Assembly: GCF_014191495.1 (NCBI RefSeq)
Contig: NZ_JACHWR010000001.1
Coordinates: 62,001 to 126,000 of the forward strand
Source: Nocardioides soli
GTDB lineage: Bacteria > Actinomycetota > Actinomycetes > Propionibacteriales > Nocardioidaceae
Direction: 5' to 3'
Length of the DNA stretch: 64,000 nt
Shown: one piece after another, positions 15,188-23,824 of the stretch
Layout: every line of letters begins with the position of its first letter
Numbering within the stretch: the stretch's first letter is position 1
Program-made: the position numbers and the translations under genes
The notes under the pieces: generated by a model
Database searches by the model: none
Told to the model about the DNA's origin: nothing
The model's input: the letters and a program-made list of their open reading frames with translations, nothing else

Positions 15188-17869
15188 TCAGTGCGCGGCT
15201 TCGTGCCAGCTGCGGCCGAAGCCGACGGAGACGTCGAGCGGCACGGCGAGCTCGGCCGCACCGCCCATCTGCTCGCGCACCAGGGTCTCCAGCGCCTCCT
15301 GCTCGCCGGCAGCGACCTCGAACACGAGCTCGTCGTGGACCTGCAACAGCATCCGGGACCTCAGACCGGCCTCGGCGATGGTGCGGTCGACGTTGAGCAT
15401 GGCGACCTTGATCAGGTCGGCCGCGGAGCCCTGGATGGGCGCGTTGAGCGCCATCCGCTCGGCCATCTCGCGGCGCTGCCGGTTGTCGCTGGTCAGGTCG
15501 GGCAGGTAGCGGCGCCGGCCCATGATGGTCTCGGTGAAGCCGGTCTTGCGGGCCTCCTCGACCACGCCCGCGAGGTAGTCGCGGATGCCACCGAAGGTCT
15601 GGAAGTACTCGTCCATCAGCCCGCGCGCCTCCCCCGGGTCGATGCCGAGCTGCTGGCCGAGCCCGAACGCCGAGAGACCGTAGGCGAGGCCGTAGTTCAT
15701 CGCCTTGATCTTGGCGCGCATCTCGACGCTGACGTCGTCGGCCGGCACGTCGAAGACCCGGGCGGCGGTGATCGAGTGAAAGTCGCGCCCCGACTTAAAC
15801 GCCTCGATGAGCAGGTCGTCCTCGGACAGGTGGGCCATGATCCGCATCTCGATCTGGCTGTAGTCGGCGGTCATCAGCGACTCGTACTCGCCGCCGGCCG
15901 CGCCCTGCCCGACGACGAAGGCCTCCCGGATCCGCCGGCCCTCCTCGGTGCGGATCGGGATGTTCTGCAGGTTGGGGTCGGTGCTGGAGAGCCGGCCGGT
16001 CGCAGCGATCGTCTGGTTGAACGTGGTGTGGATGCGCCCGTCGCTCGCGACCGTCTTGAGCAGGCCCTCGATGGTCTGCCGCAGCCGGATCACGTCGCGG
16101 TGCCGGAGCAGGTGGAGCAGGAACGGGTGCTCGGTCTTCACGTAGAGCGCCTGGAGCGCGTCGGCGTCGGTGGTGTAGCCGGTCTTGGTGCGCTTGGTCT
16201 TGGGCATCCCGAGCTCGTCGAAGAGCACCACCTGGAGCTGCTTGGGCGAGCCGAGGTTGATCTCCTTGCCGATGACGGCGTACGCGTCGTCGGCGGCCTT
16301 GCGCACCTCGGCGGCGAAGTGCTGCTCCAGGCTCTGCAGGTGGTCGACGTCGACGGCGATGCCGGTGCGCTCCATGTCGGCGAGCAGGTCGACCAGTGGG
16401 AGCTCGACCTCGGCGAGCAGCCGGGTGCCGCCGCGCTCCTCGAGCTCGTCGTCGAGCGCGGCGGCCAGGTCGAGCACCGCCCGCGCGTGGAGCATCTCGA
16501 CCTCGCCGGCCGACTCGGTCTCCAGGCCCAGGCTGAGCTGGCCGTCGTCGGCGCCACCCTGCTTGAGCTCACGCTTGAGGTAGCGGACCGTCAGGTCGGC
16601 GAGGTCGTAGGACCGTTGATCGGGCCGGGCGAGGTACGCCGAGAGCGCGGTGTCGCGGGCCAGGCCGGCCAGCGGCAGCCCCCAGGCCGCGAGCGCGAGC
16701 ATCGGGCCCTTCGCGTCGTGCAGCACCTTGGGGCGGTCGGCGTCGGCGAGCCAGGCACCGAGCGCGGCCTGGTCGGCAGGGTCGAGGCTCTCCGCCGAGA
16801 CCCACGCCGCGGCGCCGGCCGGGGTCGCGAGGGCGAGGGAGTCGACGTCGCCGGTGCCCGAGCCCCAACGGCCGGTCAGGTGCAGCCCGACCCGATCGCC
16901 ACTCGCGGCGTGCTCGGCGAGCCAGCCGGCCACCTGGCCCGCGGCGAGCACGGACCCGGCGAGCTCAAAGCCGGAGTCGTCGATCTCCTCCTCGGAGGTG
17001 AGGGTCTCGAAGAGCCGGTCGCGCAGCACCCGGAACTCGAGCCCGTCGAAGAGCGTGTGCACCTCCTGGCGGTCCCAGGGGCGCACGGCCAGGTCGGCCG
17101 GGGCCTTGTCCAGCGGCAGGTCGCGCACCAGGGCGTTGAGCTGACGGTTGCGGATCACGTCGCCGAGGTGCTCGCGCAGCGCCTCGCCCTTCTTGCCGGT
17201 GATCTCGTCGGCGTGGGCGATGACGTTGTCGAGGCCGTCGTACTGGTTGATCCACCTGGCGGCGAAGCCCTGGCCGACACCGGGGACGCCGGGCAGGTTG
17301 TCGGAGGTCTCCCCCACGATCGCCGCGAGCTCGGGGTAGCGGGCCGGCGGGACGCCGTACTTCTCCTCGACGGCGGCCGGAGTCATCCGGGCCAGGTCGG
17401 AGACCCCGCGCATCGGGTAGAGGACGGTGGAGCGGTCGGTCACGAGCTGGAGCGAGTCGCGGTCGCCGGTGAGGATCAGCACCTCCATCTCCGGGTCGTC
17501 GAGGGCCTGGGTGACCAGGGTGGCGATGATGTCGTCGGCCTCGTAGCCGTCCTTCTTCAGGAACGGGATGTTGAGCGCGTCGAGGACCTCCTCGATCAGC
17601 GGCAGCTGGCTGCTGAACTCGGACGGCGTCTTGTTGCGCTTCGCCTTGTACTCGGAGTACTGCTCCAGGCGGAAGGTCTGCCGCGACACGTCGAAGGCCA
17701 CCCCCACATGGGTGGGCTGCTCGTCGCGCAGCACGTTGATCAGCATCGAGGTGAAGCCGTAGACGGCGTTGGTGTGCTGTCCGGTCGTCGTGGAGAAGTT
17801 CTCCACCGGCAGCGCGAAGAACGCACGGTAGGCGAGCGAGTGACCGTCGAGCAGCAGCAGGCGTGGCAC
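15188..17869 (-). CDS. polA: DNA polymerase I
   Basis: An 893-aa protein. Residues 1-300 are the 5'-3' exonuclease/flap nuclease (LLLDGHSLAYRAFFAL, GYEADDIIATL, LTGDRDSLQL). The middle part has the 3'-5' exonuclease fold without its catalytic acids (for example DVDSLALAT where DxE is expected), so proofreading is likely absent, as in other actinobacterial enzymes. The polymerase domain has motif A TADYSQIEMRI, motif B with KAMNYGLAYG and motif C QVHDELVFEV. A Tyr stands at the position of E. coli Phe762, which is known to weaken dideoxynucleotide discrimination. GTG 17869 has TAGAGT six bases upstream. It fills gaps and removes Okazaki primers. Confidence 0.96.
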   Translation of the reverse strand: MPRLLLLDGHSLAYRAFFALPVENFSTTTGQHTNAVYGFTSMLINVLRDEQPTHVGVAFDVSRQTFRLEQYSEYKAKRNKTPSEFSSQLPLIEEVLDALNIPFLKKDGYEADDIIATLVTQALDDPEMEVLILTGDRDSLQLVTDRSTVLYPMRGVSDLARMTPAAVEEKYGVPPARYPELAAIVGETSDNLPGVPGVGQGFAARWINQYDGLDNVIAHADEITGKKGEALREHLGDVIRNRQLNALVRDLPLDKAPADLAVRPWDRQEVHTLFDGLEFRVLRDRLFETLTSEEEIDDSGFELAGSVLAAGQVAGWLAEHAASGDRVGLHLTGRWGSGTGDVDSLALATPAGAAAWVSAESLDPADQAALGAWLADADRPKVLHDAKGPMLALAAWGLPLAGLARDTALSAYLARPDQRSYDLADLTVRYLKRELKQGGADDGQLSLGLETESAGEVEMLHARAVLDLAAALDDELEERGGTRLLAEVELPLVDLLADMERTGIAVDVDHLQSLEQHFAAEVRKAADDAYAVIGKEINLGSPKQLQVVLFDELGMPKTKRTKTGYTTDADALQALYVKTEHPFLLHLLRHRDVIRLRQTIEGLLKTVASDGRIHTTFNQTIAATGRLSSTDPNLQNIPIRTEEGRRIREAFVVGQGAAGGEYESLMTADYSQIEMRIMAHLSEDDLLIEAFKSGRDFHSITAARVFDVPADDVSVEMRAKIKAMNYGLAYGLSAFGLGQQLGIDPGEARGLMDEYFQTFGGIRDYLAGVVEEARKTGFTETIMGRRRYLPDLTSDNRQRREMAERMALNAPIQGSAADLIKVAMLNVDRTIAEAGLRSRMLLQVHDELVFEVAAGEQEALETLVREQMGGAAELAVPLDVSVGFGRSWHEAAH

Positions 17870-17875
17870 CCTGCG

Positions 17876-17881
17876 ACTCTA
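17876..17881 (-). promoter_or_regulatory. -10 box of polA (leaderless)
   Basis: TAGAGT on the minus strand, exactly 6 nt before the polA GTG; no ribosome-binding site. Confidence 0.5.
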
Positions 17882-17911
17882 GCGGCGGCCACCGACAGGC
17901 AGGATGGCACC

Positions 17912-18355
17912 ATGACCACCCCCGACGCGGATCCGCTGAGCATCGACGACTACATCGCCGCGATGCCCGAGGGCATGGGCGGGCTCAACGACAAGATGGG
18001 CATCCGGCTGACCGAGATCTCGGCCGAGCGCGTGGTCGCGACGATGCCGGTCGAGGGCAACACCCAGCCCTACGGGCTGCTCCACGGGGGCGCCTCGGTG
18101 GTGCTCGCGGAGACCCTCGGCTCGGTCGGCTCCGCGATCCACGCCCACCCCGACCGGCTGTCGGTGGGCATCGAGATCAACGCCACCCACCACCGCTCGG
18201 CGACATCCGGCACGGTCACCGGCACGGCCACCGCGATCCACCTCGGCCGCACGACGGCGACGTACGAGGTGGTGGTCACCGACGAGCGCGGCAAGCGCGT
18301 GTGCACCTCGCGGATCACCTGCGCGCTGATGCCGCGGGAGCGGTACGCGGGGTGA
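17912..18355 (+). CDS. Hotdog-fold acyl-CoA thioesterase (PaaI/YdiI type)
   Basis: A 147-aa single hotdog domain. GLLHGGASVVLAETLGS (56-72) holds the HGG motif (H58) and the catalytic acid E67, almost identical to the YdiI/MenI branch that cleaves aromatic acyl-CoAs such as 1,4-dihydroxy-2-naphthoyl-CoA. Hydrolysis takes place in the cytosol. A menaquinone role is possible but no men gene is nearby, so substrate is open. It is divergent from polA with 42 bp between starts. ATG 17912 has AGGA upstream. Its 3' end faces two strong hairpins. Confidence 0.88.
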   Translation: MTTPDADPLSIDDYIAAMPEGMGGLNDKMGIRLTEISAERVVATMPVEGNTQPYGLLHGGASVVLAETLGSVGSAIHAHPDRLSVGIEINATHHRSATSGTVTGTATAIHLGRTTATYEVVVTDERGKRVCTSRITCALMPRERYAG

Positions 18356-18365
18356 GCCGTGCTGC

Positions 18366-18455
18366 GGGTCTTGGCTGTCAGCAGCCAGGACCCGGGCGAC
18401 ACGCCGGTGCGCGTCGGCGCGTCGCGCGGGTTTGGGCTGCCAGCAGCCGAAACCC
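18366..18455. terminator. Twin hairpins between convergent genes
   Basis: Two similar stem-loops: 18366-18377 pairs with 18382-18393 (12 bp with one G-T, loop TCAG) and 18428-18439 pairs with 18444-18455 (12 positions, one mismatch, loop CCAG). They share the core GGCTG...CAGCC and lie 62 bp apart, so they look like duplicated copies. Position between two gene ends suggests bidirectional termination; no U-tract is present. Confidence 0.6.
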
Positions 18456-18466
18456 CGTGGCCGCGA

Positions 18467-19039
18467 TCAGCCCTCGGCCCCCGCCCGGCTGCGGCGCAGC
18501 GAGCGGCGGGCGGCGAGCACCTGGGTGAGCTGGCGACCGCCCGCGGCGGCCGGGCGACGGTGCGCGCTGAGCCGGCCGCGCACCGCGTGGGTCGTGGCGA
18601 CCCGCAGCACGGCGTACGGTCCGAGCGCGATCCGGGCCATGAAGCGGTTGGCGTCCCGGGAGCCCGCGACGGCCGCGGTCGCGACGTGCGCGATGCCGAG
18701 CTCCTCGGCCCAGGCGACCGCGGCCTCCATCAGCGCGGTGCCGACCCCGCGCCGCCGGTGGGCCACGAGCACGTGCGGCGACAGCGCGCGGACCACGGGC
18801 TCGAGGTTGAGCGCCGACATCGTGGTGCGCTCGAGATGGACGGCGCCGGCGAACTCGCCGTCGTACTCGGCGACGACGATGCGCTGATCGTCGGAGTCCA
18901 GGACCATGGCGATCACGGCCTCCATGTCGGCGACCTGGTCCTCGGGACCGGCCCTGCGGATCACGTCGCCCCACACCTCGGCGAGATGGGCGGCGTCCTC
19001 GGGGGTCACCGAGCGCAGCGACACCAGCAAGCGGCTCAT
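18467..19039 (-). CDS. GNAT family N-acetyltransferase
   Basis: A 190-aa protein with a GNAT fold in residues 5-150. Motif A is HRRRGVGTALMEAA (94-107), the acetyl-CoA pyrophosphate loop. The strand before it (SPHVLVAH) and the following AWAEELGIAHV fit the family. The last 40 residues are an Arg-rich basic tail (RRSLRRSR) that may bind nucleic acid or be disordered. Substrate unknown; these enzymes may modify protein N-termini, small amines or antibiotics. It stands alone between two convergent or divergent neighbours. An alternative start cannot be excluded, but ATG 19039 keeps beta-1 complete. Confidence 0.75.
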   Translation of the reverse strand: MSRLLVSLRSVTPEDAAHLAEVWGDVIRRAGPEDQVADMEAVIAMVLDSDDQRIVVAEYDGEFAGAVHLERTTMSALNLEPVVRALSPHVLVAHRRRGVGTALMEAAVAWAEELGIAHVATAAVAGSRDANRFMARIALGPYAVLRVATTHAVRGRLSAHRRPAAAGGRQLTQVLAARRSLRRSRAGAEG

Positions 19040-19113
19040 CGCGACATGCCTATTCCGACCTCTCAGGCCTGCCGCGTCTCCTGTCCCCCGGTCGCGGCTC
19101 CACCGGTAGAGAC

Positions 19114-19119
19114 TACGCT
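19114..19119 (+). promoter_or_regulatory. -10 box of DUF554 gene
   Basis: TACGCT, about 30 nt before the GTG of the DUF554 gene, which does have an AGAGGAG ribosome-binding site; here the mRNA would have a short leader. Confidence 0.35.
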
Positions 19120-19148
19120 CAGCCTCCCCGTGATGTCAGAGGAGTCCC

Positions 19149-19895
19149 GTGATCCCCGGTATCGGCACCGTCGTGAACGTCGCCACCGTGCTGATCGGCA
19201 GCACGATCGGCGTGCTTCTCGGCAATCGGCTCCCGGTGCGCACCCGCGACGTCGTGACCGACGCGCTGGGGTTGGTGACCCTGCTGATCGCGGGTACGTC
19301 GGCGATGGCCGTGCTCGACGACGACCTCTCCGACACGATCGGTGACAGCGCCCCGATGCTCGTCGTGCTGGGTTCGCTGCTCGTCGGCGGGATCGTCGGC
19401 TCGCTGCTGCGCCTGGAGTCGCGGGTGGAGTGGTTCGGCGGCTGGCTGCAGCGCCGGCTCTCGGGCGGGGCGAGCTCGGTGGAGCGGCACCGCTTCGTCG
19501 AAGGTTTCGTGGTCTCCTCGCTGGTCTTCTGCACGGGGCCGCTGACGATCCTGGGGTCGCTCGACGACGGCCTCGGCAACGGCTCCGAGCAGCTGTTCCT
19601 CAAGGCCGCGCTCGACGGCTTCGCCGCGATCGCCTTCGCCGCGTCCTTCGGGTGGGGCGTCGCGGCCAGCGCGACCACGATCGTCGTGGTCCAGGGCGGC
19701 CTCACGCTGCTCGGCCTGGCGCTCGGCGACGTCCTGCCCGACGCCCATCTCGCGGCGATCACCGCGACCGGTGGGCTGCTGCTCGTCGGGGTGGCCCTCC
19801 GGCTGCTGCGGGTGCGGGAGATCCCGGTCGCGGACCTGCTCCCGGCACTGCTCGTCGCACCGGTCCTGGTACAGCTCGTGGCCGCGTTTCGTTGA
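19149..19895 (+). CDS. DUF554 membrane protein (YdfK/YqgA-like)
   Basis: A 248-aa, about seven-helix protein starting PGIGTVVNVATVLIGSTIGV, the typical DUF554 N-terminus, with FCTGPLTILGSLDDGLG (the conserved CTG-LT-GS segment, near residue 120). Function is not established; the family is thought to transport small solutes. The GTG start has AGAGGAG four bases upstream. The stop codon overlaps a candidate GlnR-like site ahead of the amino-acid-binding protein gene. Confidence 0.85.
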   Translation: MIPGIGTVVNVATVLIGSTIGVLLGNRLPVRTRDVVTDALGLVTLLIAGTSAMAVLDDDLSDTIGDSAPMLVVLGSLLVGGIVGSLLRLESRVEWFGGWLQRRLSGGASSVERHRFVEGFVVSSLVFCTGPLTILGSLDDGLGNGSEQLFLKAALDGFAAIAFAASFGWGVAASATTIVVVQGGLTLLGLALGDVLPDAHLAAITATGGLLLVGVALRLLRVREIPVADLLPALLVAPVLVQLVAAFR

Positions 19896-19913
19896 CGGTT
19901 TCGGTGACGTAAC
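19886..19913. promoter_or_regulatory. Candidate GlnR-like box
   Basis: On the minus strand GTTAC-N6-GAAAC-N7-GAAAC, close to the actinobacterial GlnR pattern GTNAC-N6-GAAAC repeats. It lies about 130-155 bp upstream of the branched-chain amino-acid-binding lipoprotein gene and overlaps the DUF554 stop. The second half-site spacing (7) is off by one, so the call is tentative. Confidence 0.35.
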
Positions 19914-20040
19914 GGTTCGCTAACGACAACGTGCCGCACATCACACTGCCCGGTAGCCGGTCCTACGGTGGCAGGGCTATGCCCGGTCTCTCGAGGACGG
20001 GCGCGGTGTAGTGCATCAACGCGACAGAAAGGTTCACCCC

Positions 20041-21396
20041 GTGAATCGATCCAGAACCGCCACCTGGGTGCGGCTGATGGCGGGCACAGCCGCGATCAGC
20101 TTCGTCCTGACCGCATGCGGCGACGACTCGAGCGACGAGCCCGAGGCAACCGCCAGCGACACTCCGTCGGCCTCCGAGTCCGCGCCGGCCGCGGACTCGT
20201 TCACCAACGACAAGTGCGCCGCCAACCAGACCAGCGCAGACAGCCTCCGCGTCGGCGGCATCCTGCCGCTCACCGGCAACCTGGCCTACCTCGGCCCGCC
20301 GGAGATCTCGGGCGTCGGGCTGGCGGTCTCGGACATCAACGCCGCCGGCGGCGTCGACGGCACCAAGGCGTGCCACGACGTCCAGGACTCCGGTGACTCC
20401 ACCGACATGTCGGTCTCCACCGCGTCCGCCGGCACGCTCGTCGCGAGCAAGCCCTCCGTCGTCATCGGCGCCGCGTCCTCCAGTGTGTCCCTGAACGTCG
20501 TCGACACCTTCGCCGACAACAAGATCGTCCAGGTCTCCCCGGCCAACACCGCCGTCGACCTGTCCGGCTACTCGCCGTGGTACTTCCGCACCGCGCCGCC
20601 GGACGGCGTCCAGGGCAACGCGCTGGGCACCCTGATCTCGACCGACGGCTACTCGAAGGTCGGCTTCCTGGTGTTCAACGACACCTACGGCACCGGCCTG
20701 CGGAACGCGGTCGAGGACACCGTGAAGGGTGCCGGCGGCTCCTGCGTCTACGGCTGCAAGGGCCAGGGCGACGAGTTCCCGGCCGGCCAGACGACGTTCT
20801 CCGCCGAGGTCAGCGGCGTGCTCGCCGCCAAGCCCGACGCGATCGTCGTGCTCGCCTTCGACGAGACCAAGTCGATCATCCCCGAGCTCAAGGCTCAGGG
20901 TTGGGACATGTCGAAGGTCTACCTCTCCGACGGCAACACCGCGGACTACAGCGCGGACTTCGCCAAGGGCACCATGGAGGGCGCTCAGGGCACCATCCCC
21001 GGCGCGGACCCGGACCAGGGCTTCAAGGACCGCCTGGTCGGCTGGTACGAGGCGGCTGAGGGCACGAAGCTCAAGGACTTCGCGTACGGCGCCGAGTCCT
21101 ACGACGCCACGATCCTCGCCGCGCTGGCCGCGGTCCGGGGTGGCGGCACCGACCCGCAGACGATCCAGAAGAACTTCGCGGCCGTCTCCGGCGCGGTGGA
21201 CGGCGCCGAGGAGTGCAACACCTACGCCGACTGCGTCGCCCTGCTCGGGGAGGACAAGGAGATCCGGTACGCCGGTCCCTCGGGCATCGGCCCGATCGAC
21301 GACGAGAACGACCCGTCGTCGGCGTTCGTCGGCATCTACACCTACAACGCCGACAACAAGAACGAGCTCACCAGCACCGTGGAGGGCCAGAAGTGA
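20041..21396 (+). CDS. livK: Branched-chain amino-acid ABC transporter substrate-binding lipoprotein
   Basis: A 451-aa lipoprotein. Signal peptide residues 1-25 end in lipobox LTAC (C26), followed by an acidic Asp/Glu/Ser linker and a Leu/Ile/Val-binding (Periplasmic-binding-6) domain that starts LRVGGILPLTGNLAYLGPPE. It would capture amino acids, or related amides or urea, outside the membrane and hand them to LivHM. GTG 20041 is chosen because AGAAAGG lies 8 nt upstream and the signal peptide starts at once. It converges on the livHMGF genes instead of sharing their operon, so its dose can be set separately. A strong terminator follows. Confidence 0.9.
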   Translation: MNRSRTATWVRLMAGTAAISFVLTACGDDSSDEPEATASDTPSASESAPAADSFTNDKCAANQTSADSLRVGGILPLTGNLAYLGPPEISGVGLAVSDINAAGGVDGTKACHDVQDSGDSTDMSVSTASAGTLVASKPSVVIGAASSSVSLNVVDTFADNKIVQVSPANTAVDLSGYSPWYFRTAPPDGVQGNALGTLISTDGYSKVGFLVFNDTYGTGLRNAVEDTVKGAGGSCVYGCKGQGDEFPAGQTTFSAEVSGVLAAKPDAIVVLAFDETKSIIPELKAQGWDMSKVYLSDGNTADYSADFAKGTMEGAQGTIPGADPDQGFKDRLVGWYEAAEGTKLKDFAYGAESYDATILAALAAVRGGGTDPQTIQKNFAAVSGAVDGAEECNTYADCVALLGEDKEIRYAGPSGIGPIDDENDPSSAFVGIYTYNADNKNELTSTVEGQK

Positions 21397-21422
21397 TCTG
21401 CTGATCACCGCTGAGTTCTGCG

Positions 21423-21452
21423 AGAGGCCCCGGACTTCGGTCCGGGGCCTCT
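21423..21452 (+). terminator. Rho-independent terminator of livK
   Basis: A perfect 13-bp stem (21423-21435 with 21440-21452) closed by a TTCG tetraloop and followed by TTGCTT, starting 27 bp after the livK stop. Confidence 0.9.
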
Positions 21453-21471
21453 TGCTTGGTGGTGCGGGTCG

Positions 21472-21510
21472 AGCGGAGAGGTTCGTCGGCCGACCGACGA
21501 ACCTCCCGCT
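21472..21510. repeat. TTCGTCGG palindrome, copy 1
   Basis: Arms GGTTCGTCGG (21480-21489) and CCGACGAACC (21494-21503) pair perfectly with loop CCGA; flanks AGCGG and CCGCT extend it with one bulge. A second, perfect copy is at 27815-27852. Confidence 0.8.
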
Positions 21511-21670
21511 GAGATCCGCCCCACTGCCCACGTCATCACCGGTCGCAGGTTCATCACGGGATGACGGTCAGGCCACGCTTCCCTCGATGAACTGAGCCAG
21601 GGAGGCGCGACGTCGACCTCCTCCCTTGATGAACCGCCAACCGACCCGGGCACCGGGACGCTCCTCCACC

Positions 21671-21719
21671 GGTGGTGGTGTCGAGGCTCGGGCCTGGCGG
21701 CCCTCACACCTCAACCACC
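21671..21719. repeat. REP-like palindrome (GGTGG...CCACC family)
   Basis: Begins GGTGGTGGTGTCGAGGCTCG and ends CACACCTCAACCACC; the two ends are complementary (GGTGGT with ACCACC). One of six loci of this family in the window. Confidence 0.75.
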
Positions 21720-21892
21720 GCGCCCCAACGCGGCCCAGATCCGACCATGGATCGGCGTCCAGTCCAAGAGGCGGCAACGGAGTGTGCGGGAGGAGTCGTC
21801 AAGGGCCGGAGCGGCGAACGAGAACCCTGGACGAGGAGGACGCGCACCCACCCTGGCACCGGGAGGACGCCGGCACTCGCACGCGCGGGACA

Positions 21893-22009
21893 GGTGGTTT
21901 CGAGACAGGCGCTAGCGCGCCTTCCTCAACCACCGTGGGGCGCGCCTTCCTCAACCACCGTGGGGCGCGCCTTCCTCAACCACCGTGGGCGCGCCTCCTC
22001 GACCACCGT
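21893..22009. repeat. REP-like palindrome with amplified right arm
   Basis: The left arm GGTGGTTTCGAG (21893) is followed by a right-arm unit CGCGCCTTCCTCAACCACCG repeated with 25-bp period at 21916, 21941 and 21966, plus a variant at 21990. Only one left arm is present, so the right arm was expanded in tandem. Confidence 0.85.
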
Positions 22010-22037
22010 CACCGCCGAGCGCGTCGACGGGGATCCG

Positions 22038-22829
22038 TCAGGCCGAGGGGTGGTCGCGCGCGTCGTCGACGTCCTTGGCCAGGGTGCCGAGGTAGAGCTC
22101 GATGACCTTGGGGTCGTTGGCGAGCTCGCGGCCGGTGCCGGTGTAGGCGTCACGGCCCTGGTCGAGGACGTAGCCGCGGTCGCAGATCTGCAGGCAGCGG
22201 CGGGCGTTCTGCTCCACCATCACCACGCAGACCCCGGTCTTGTTGATCCGCCGGGTGCGCAGGAAGGTCTCGTCCTGGCGCACCGGCGACAGGCCGGCCG
22301 ACGGCTCGTCGAGCAGCAGCACCGAGGGCTCCATCATCAGCGCCCGGGCCATCGCGAGCGACTGGCGCTCGCCGCCCGAGAGCGCGCCGGCACTCTGGTT
22401 GCGCCGGTCGTGCAGCACCGGGAACAGGTCCCACATCGCATCGAGGCGCTCCCGCACCTTCCTCGGGCGCAGGAAGAGCCCCATCCGGAGGTTCTCCTCG
22501 ATGCTCAGCGACGGGAAGACGTTGTTGGTCTGCGGCACGAAGCCGACGCCCATCTCCACCAGCTGGTTGGTGCGCAGGTTCGTGATGTCGCGGTCGCCCA
22601 GCAGCACCGAGCCGGAGTGCACCTTCACCAGGCCGAACATCGCCTTGAGCAGGGTCGACTTGCCGGCGCCGTTCGGACCGATGATGCCGATCATCTCGCC
22701 CGGGAAGGCCTGCAGGCTGCAGCCGTTGAGGATGTTCACGCCCGGCAGGTAGCCGGCGACCAGGTCGCGGGCCTCCACCACCGGCGTGCGGGTCTCGGTG
22801 GCGGTGCCACCCGTCTGCTGCTCGGTCAT
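22038..22829 (-). CDS. livF: Branched-chain amino-acid ABC transporter ATPase LivF
   Basis: A 263-aa ATPase. Walker A is GPNGAGKST (52-60), the signature is LSGGERQ, Walker B is VLLLDEPSAGL, and the H-loop region reads VVMVEQNA, typical of LivF in that Gln-Asn follows Glu. It powers import with LivG at the cytoplasmic face of LivHM. The ATG overlaps the livG stop by four bases (ATGA), the last gene of the livHMGF unit. Beyond its stop lies the REP-like array. Confidence 0.94.
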   Translation of the reverse strand: MTEQQTGGTATETRTPVVEARDLVAGYLPGVNILNGCSLQAFPGEMIGIIGPNGAGKSTLLKAMFGLVKVHSGSVLLGDRDITNLRTNQLVEMGVGFVPQTNNVFPSLSIEENLRMGLFLRPRKVRERLDAMWDLFPVLHDRRNQSAGALSGGERQSLAMARALMMEPSVLLLDEPSAGLSPVRQDETFLRTRRINKTGVCVVMVEQNARRCLQICDRGYVLDQGRDAYTGTGRELANDPKVIELYLGTLAKDVDDARDHPSA

Positions 22830-23824
22830 CGCAGTCCCTCCGCCTCTTCCTCGGCCTCGCGTTCGGCCTCCTCGGCCGCCACCTGCTCCGCGAGCTCCTC
22901 CATCGTCTCGTCGGAGAGCAGGGCGTCGTCGCCGAGGTCGGTGTCGTGGTGCGCACCGAGGTAGGCGTCGATCACGGCCTGGTCGGACATCACCGACTCG
23001 GCGGGCCCCTCGGCGACCAGGCGGCCCTCCGCCATCACCGCCACCCAGTCGGAGATATGGCGTACGACGTGCATGTCGTGCTCGACGAAGAGCACGGTCA
23101 TGCCCTCGTCGCGCAGGCTCTGGATGTGGCCGAGCAGCGACTGGGTGAGCGCGGGGTTCACGCCCGCCATCGGCTCGTCGAGCATGATCATCTTCGGGTC
23201 GCTCATCAGCGCCCGCGCCATCTCGAGCAGCTTGCGCTGACCACCCGACAGGCTGCCGGCGTAGTCGTCCTTCTTCTCGTGGAGCTTGAACCGCGCGAGC
23301 AGCTCGTCGGCCTTCGCCTCGATCTCCCGCTCCTGCTTGCGCCAGGTGCCGCGGAACATCGACTTGAAGAGGTTCTCCCCCGCCTGGTCCTGGGCGCCGA
23401 GCATCATGTTCTCGATCACCGTCATAGCACTGAGCGCCTTGGTGAGCTGGAAGGTGCGCACCATGCCGGCCCGCGCCACACTCGACGCCGACGTCTTGTC
23501 GAGGGTGCGGCCGTCGAAGGCCCAGTGGGCGCCCTTGCCGGCCGAGGTCGGCTTGTCGAAGCCGGTGATCAGGTTGAAGAACGTCGTCTTGCCGGCACCG
23601 TTGGGGCCGATCAGCGCGGTGATGATCCCCCGCTGCACCTCGAGGTGCTGGACGTCGACGGCGGTCATGCCGCCGAACTGGCGCACGATGTTGTCGACGA
23701 CCAGGATCGGATCGGGCTTGCCCGAGCCGGGCGTCGCCTCGAATCCGGAGACCAGCTCGCGGCGAGCGGCCGGGTCGGCGAGCCCACGCGGGGCAACGGA
23801 CGGGGATGCCATCTGGTCAGACAT
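22826..23824 (-). CDS. livG: Branched-chain amino-acid ABC transporter ATPase LivG
   Basis: A 332-aa ATPase, longer than the usual 255 aa. The extra length is a 35-residue N-terminal lead and a Glu/Ala-rich C-terminal helix of about 45 residues (EELAEQVAAEEAEREAEEE), probably a coiled coil. Core motifs: Walker A GPNGAGKTT, signature LSGGQRK, Walker B MIMLDEPMAGVNP and switch VLFVEHDM, all intact. It overlaps the end of livM by 8 bp. The acidic tail could contact LivF or a regulator; that is a guess. Confidence 0.94.
   Translation of the reverse strand: MSDQMASPSVAPRGLADPAARRELVSGFEATPGSGKPDPILVVDNIVRQFGGMTAVDVQHLEVQRGIITALIGPNGAGKTTFFNLITGFDKPTSAGKGAHWAFDGRTLDKTSASSVARAGMVRTFQLTKALSAMTVIENMMLGAQDQAGENLFKSMFRGTWRKQEREIEAKADELLARFKLHEKKDDYAGSLSGGQRKLLEMARALMSDPKMIMLDEPMAGVNPALTQSLLGHIQSLRDEGMTVLFVEHDMHVVRHISDWVAVMAEGRLVAEGPAESVMSDQAVIDAYLGAHHDTDLGDDALLSDETMEELAEQVAAEEAEREAEEEAEGLR

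Larger units (their letters stand above)
21453..22037. other. Gene-free spacer filled with palindromes
   Basis: This 585-bp space between convergent livK and livF holds, in order, a TTCGTCGG palindrome (21472-21510), a 9-bp inverted pair GGTTCATCA (21548-21556 and 21627-21635), a REP-like unit (21671-21719), about 170 bp with no recognisable feature, and a REP-like array (21893-22009). No reading frame there has a convincing start or protein-like composition. Confidence 0.8.

Noticed and set aside
21626..22105. Open frames in the livK-livF spacer read as genes
   Set aside because: They run through the REP arrays, have no ribosome-binding sites and are compositional artefacts.
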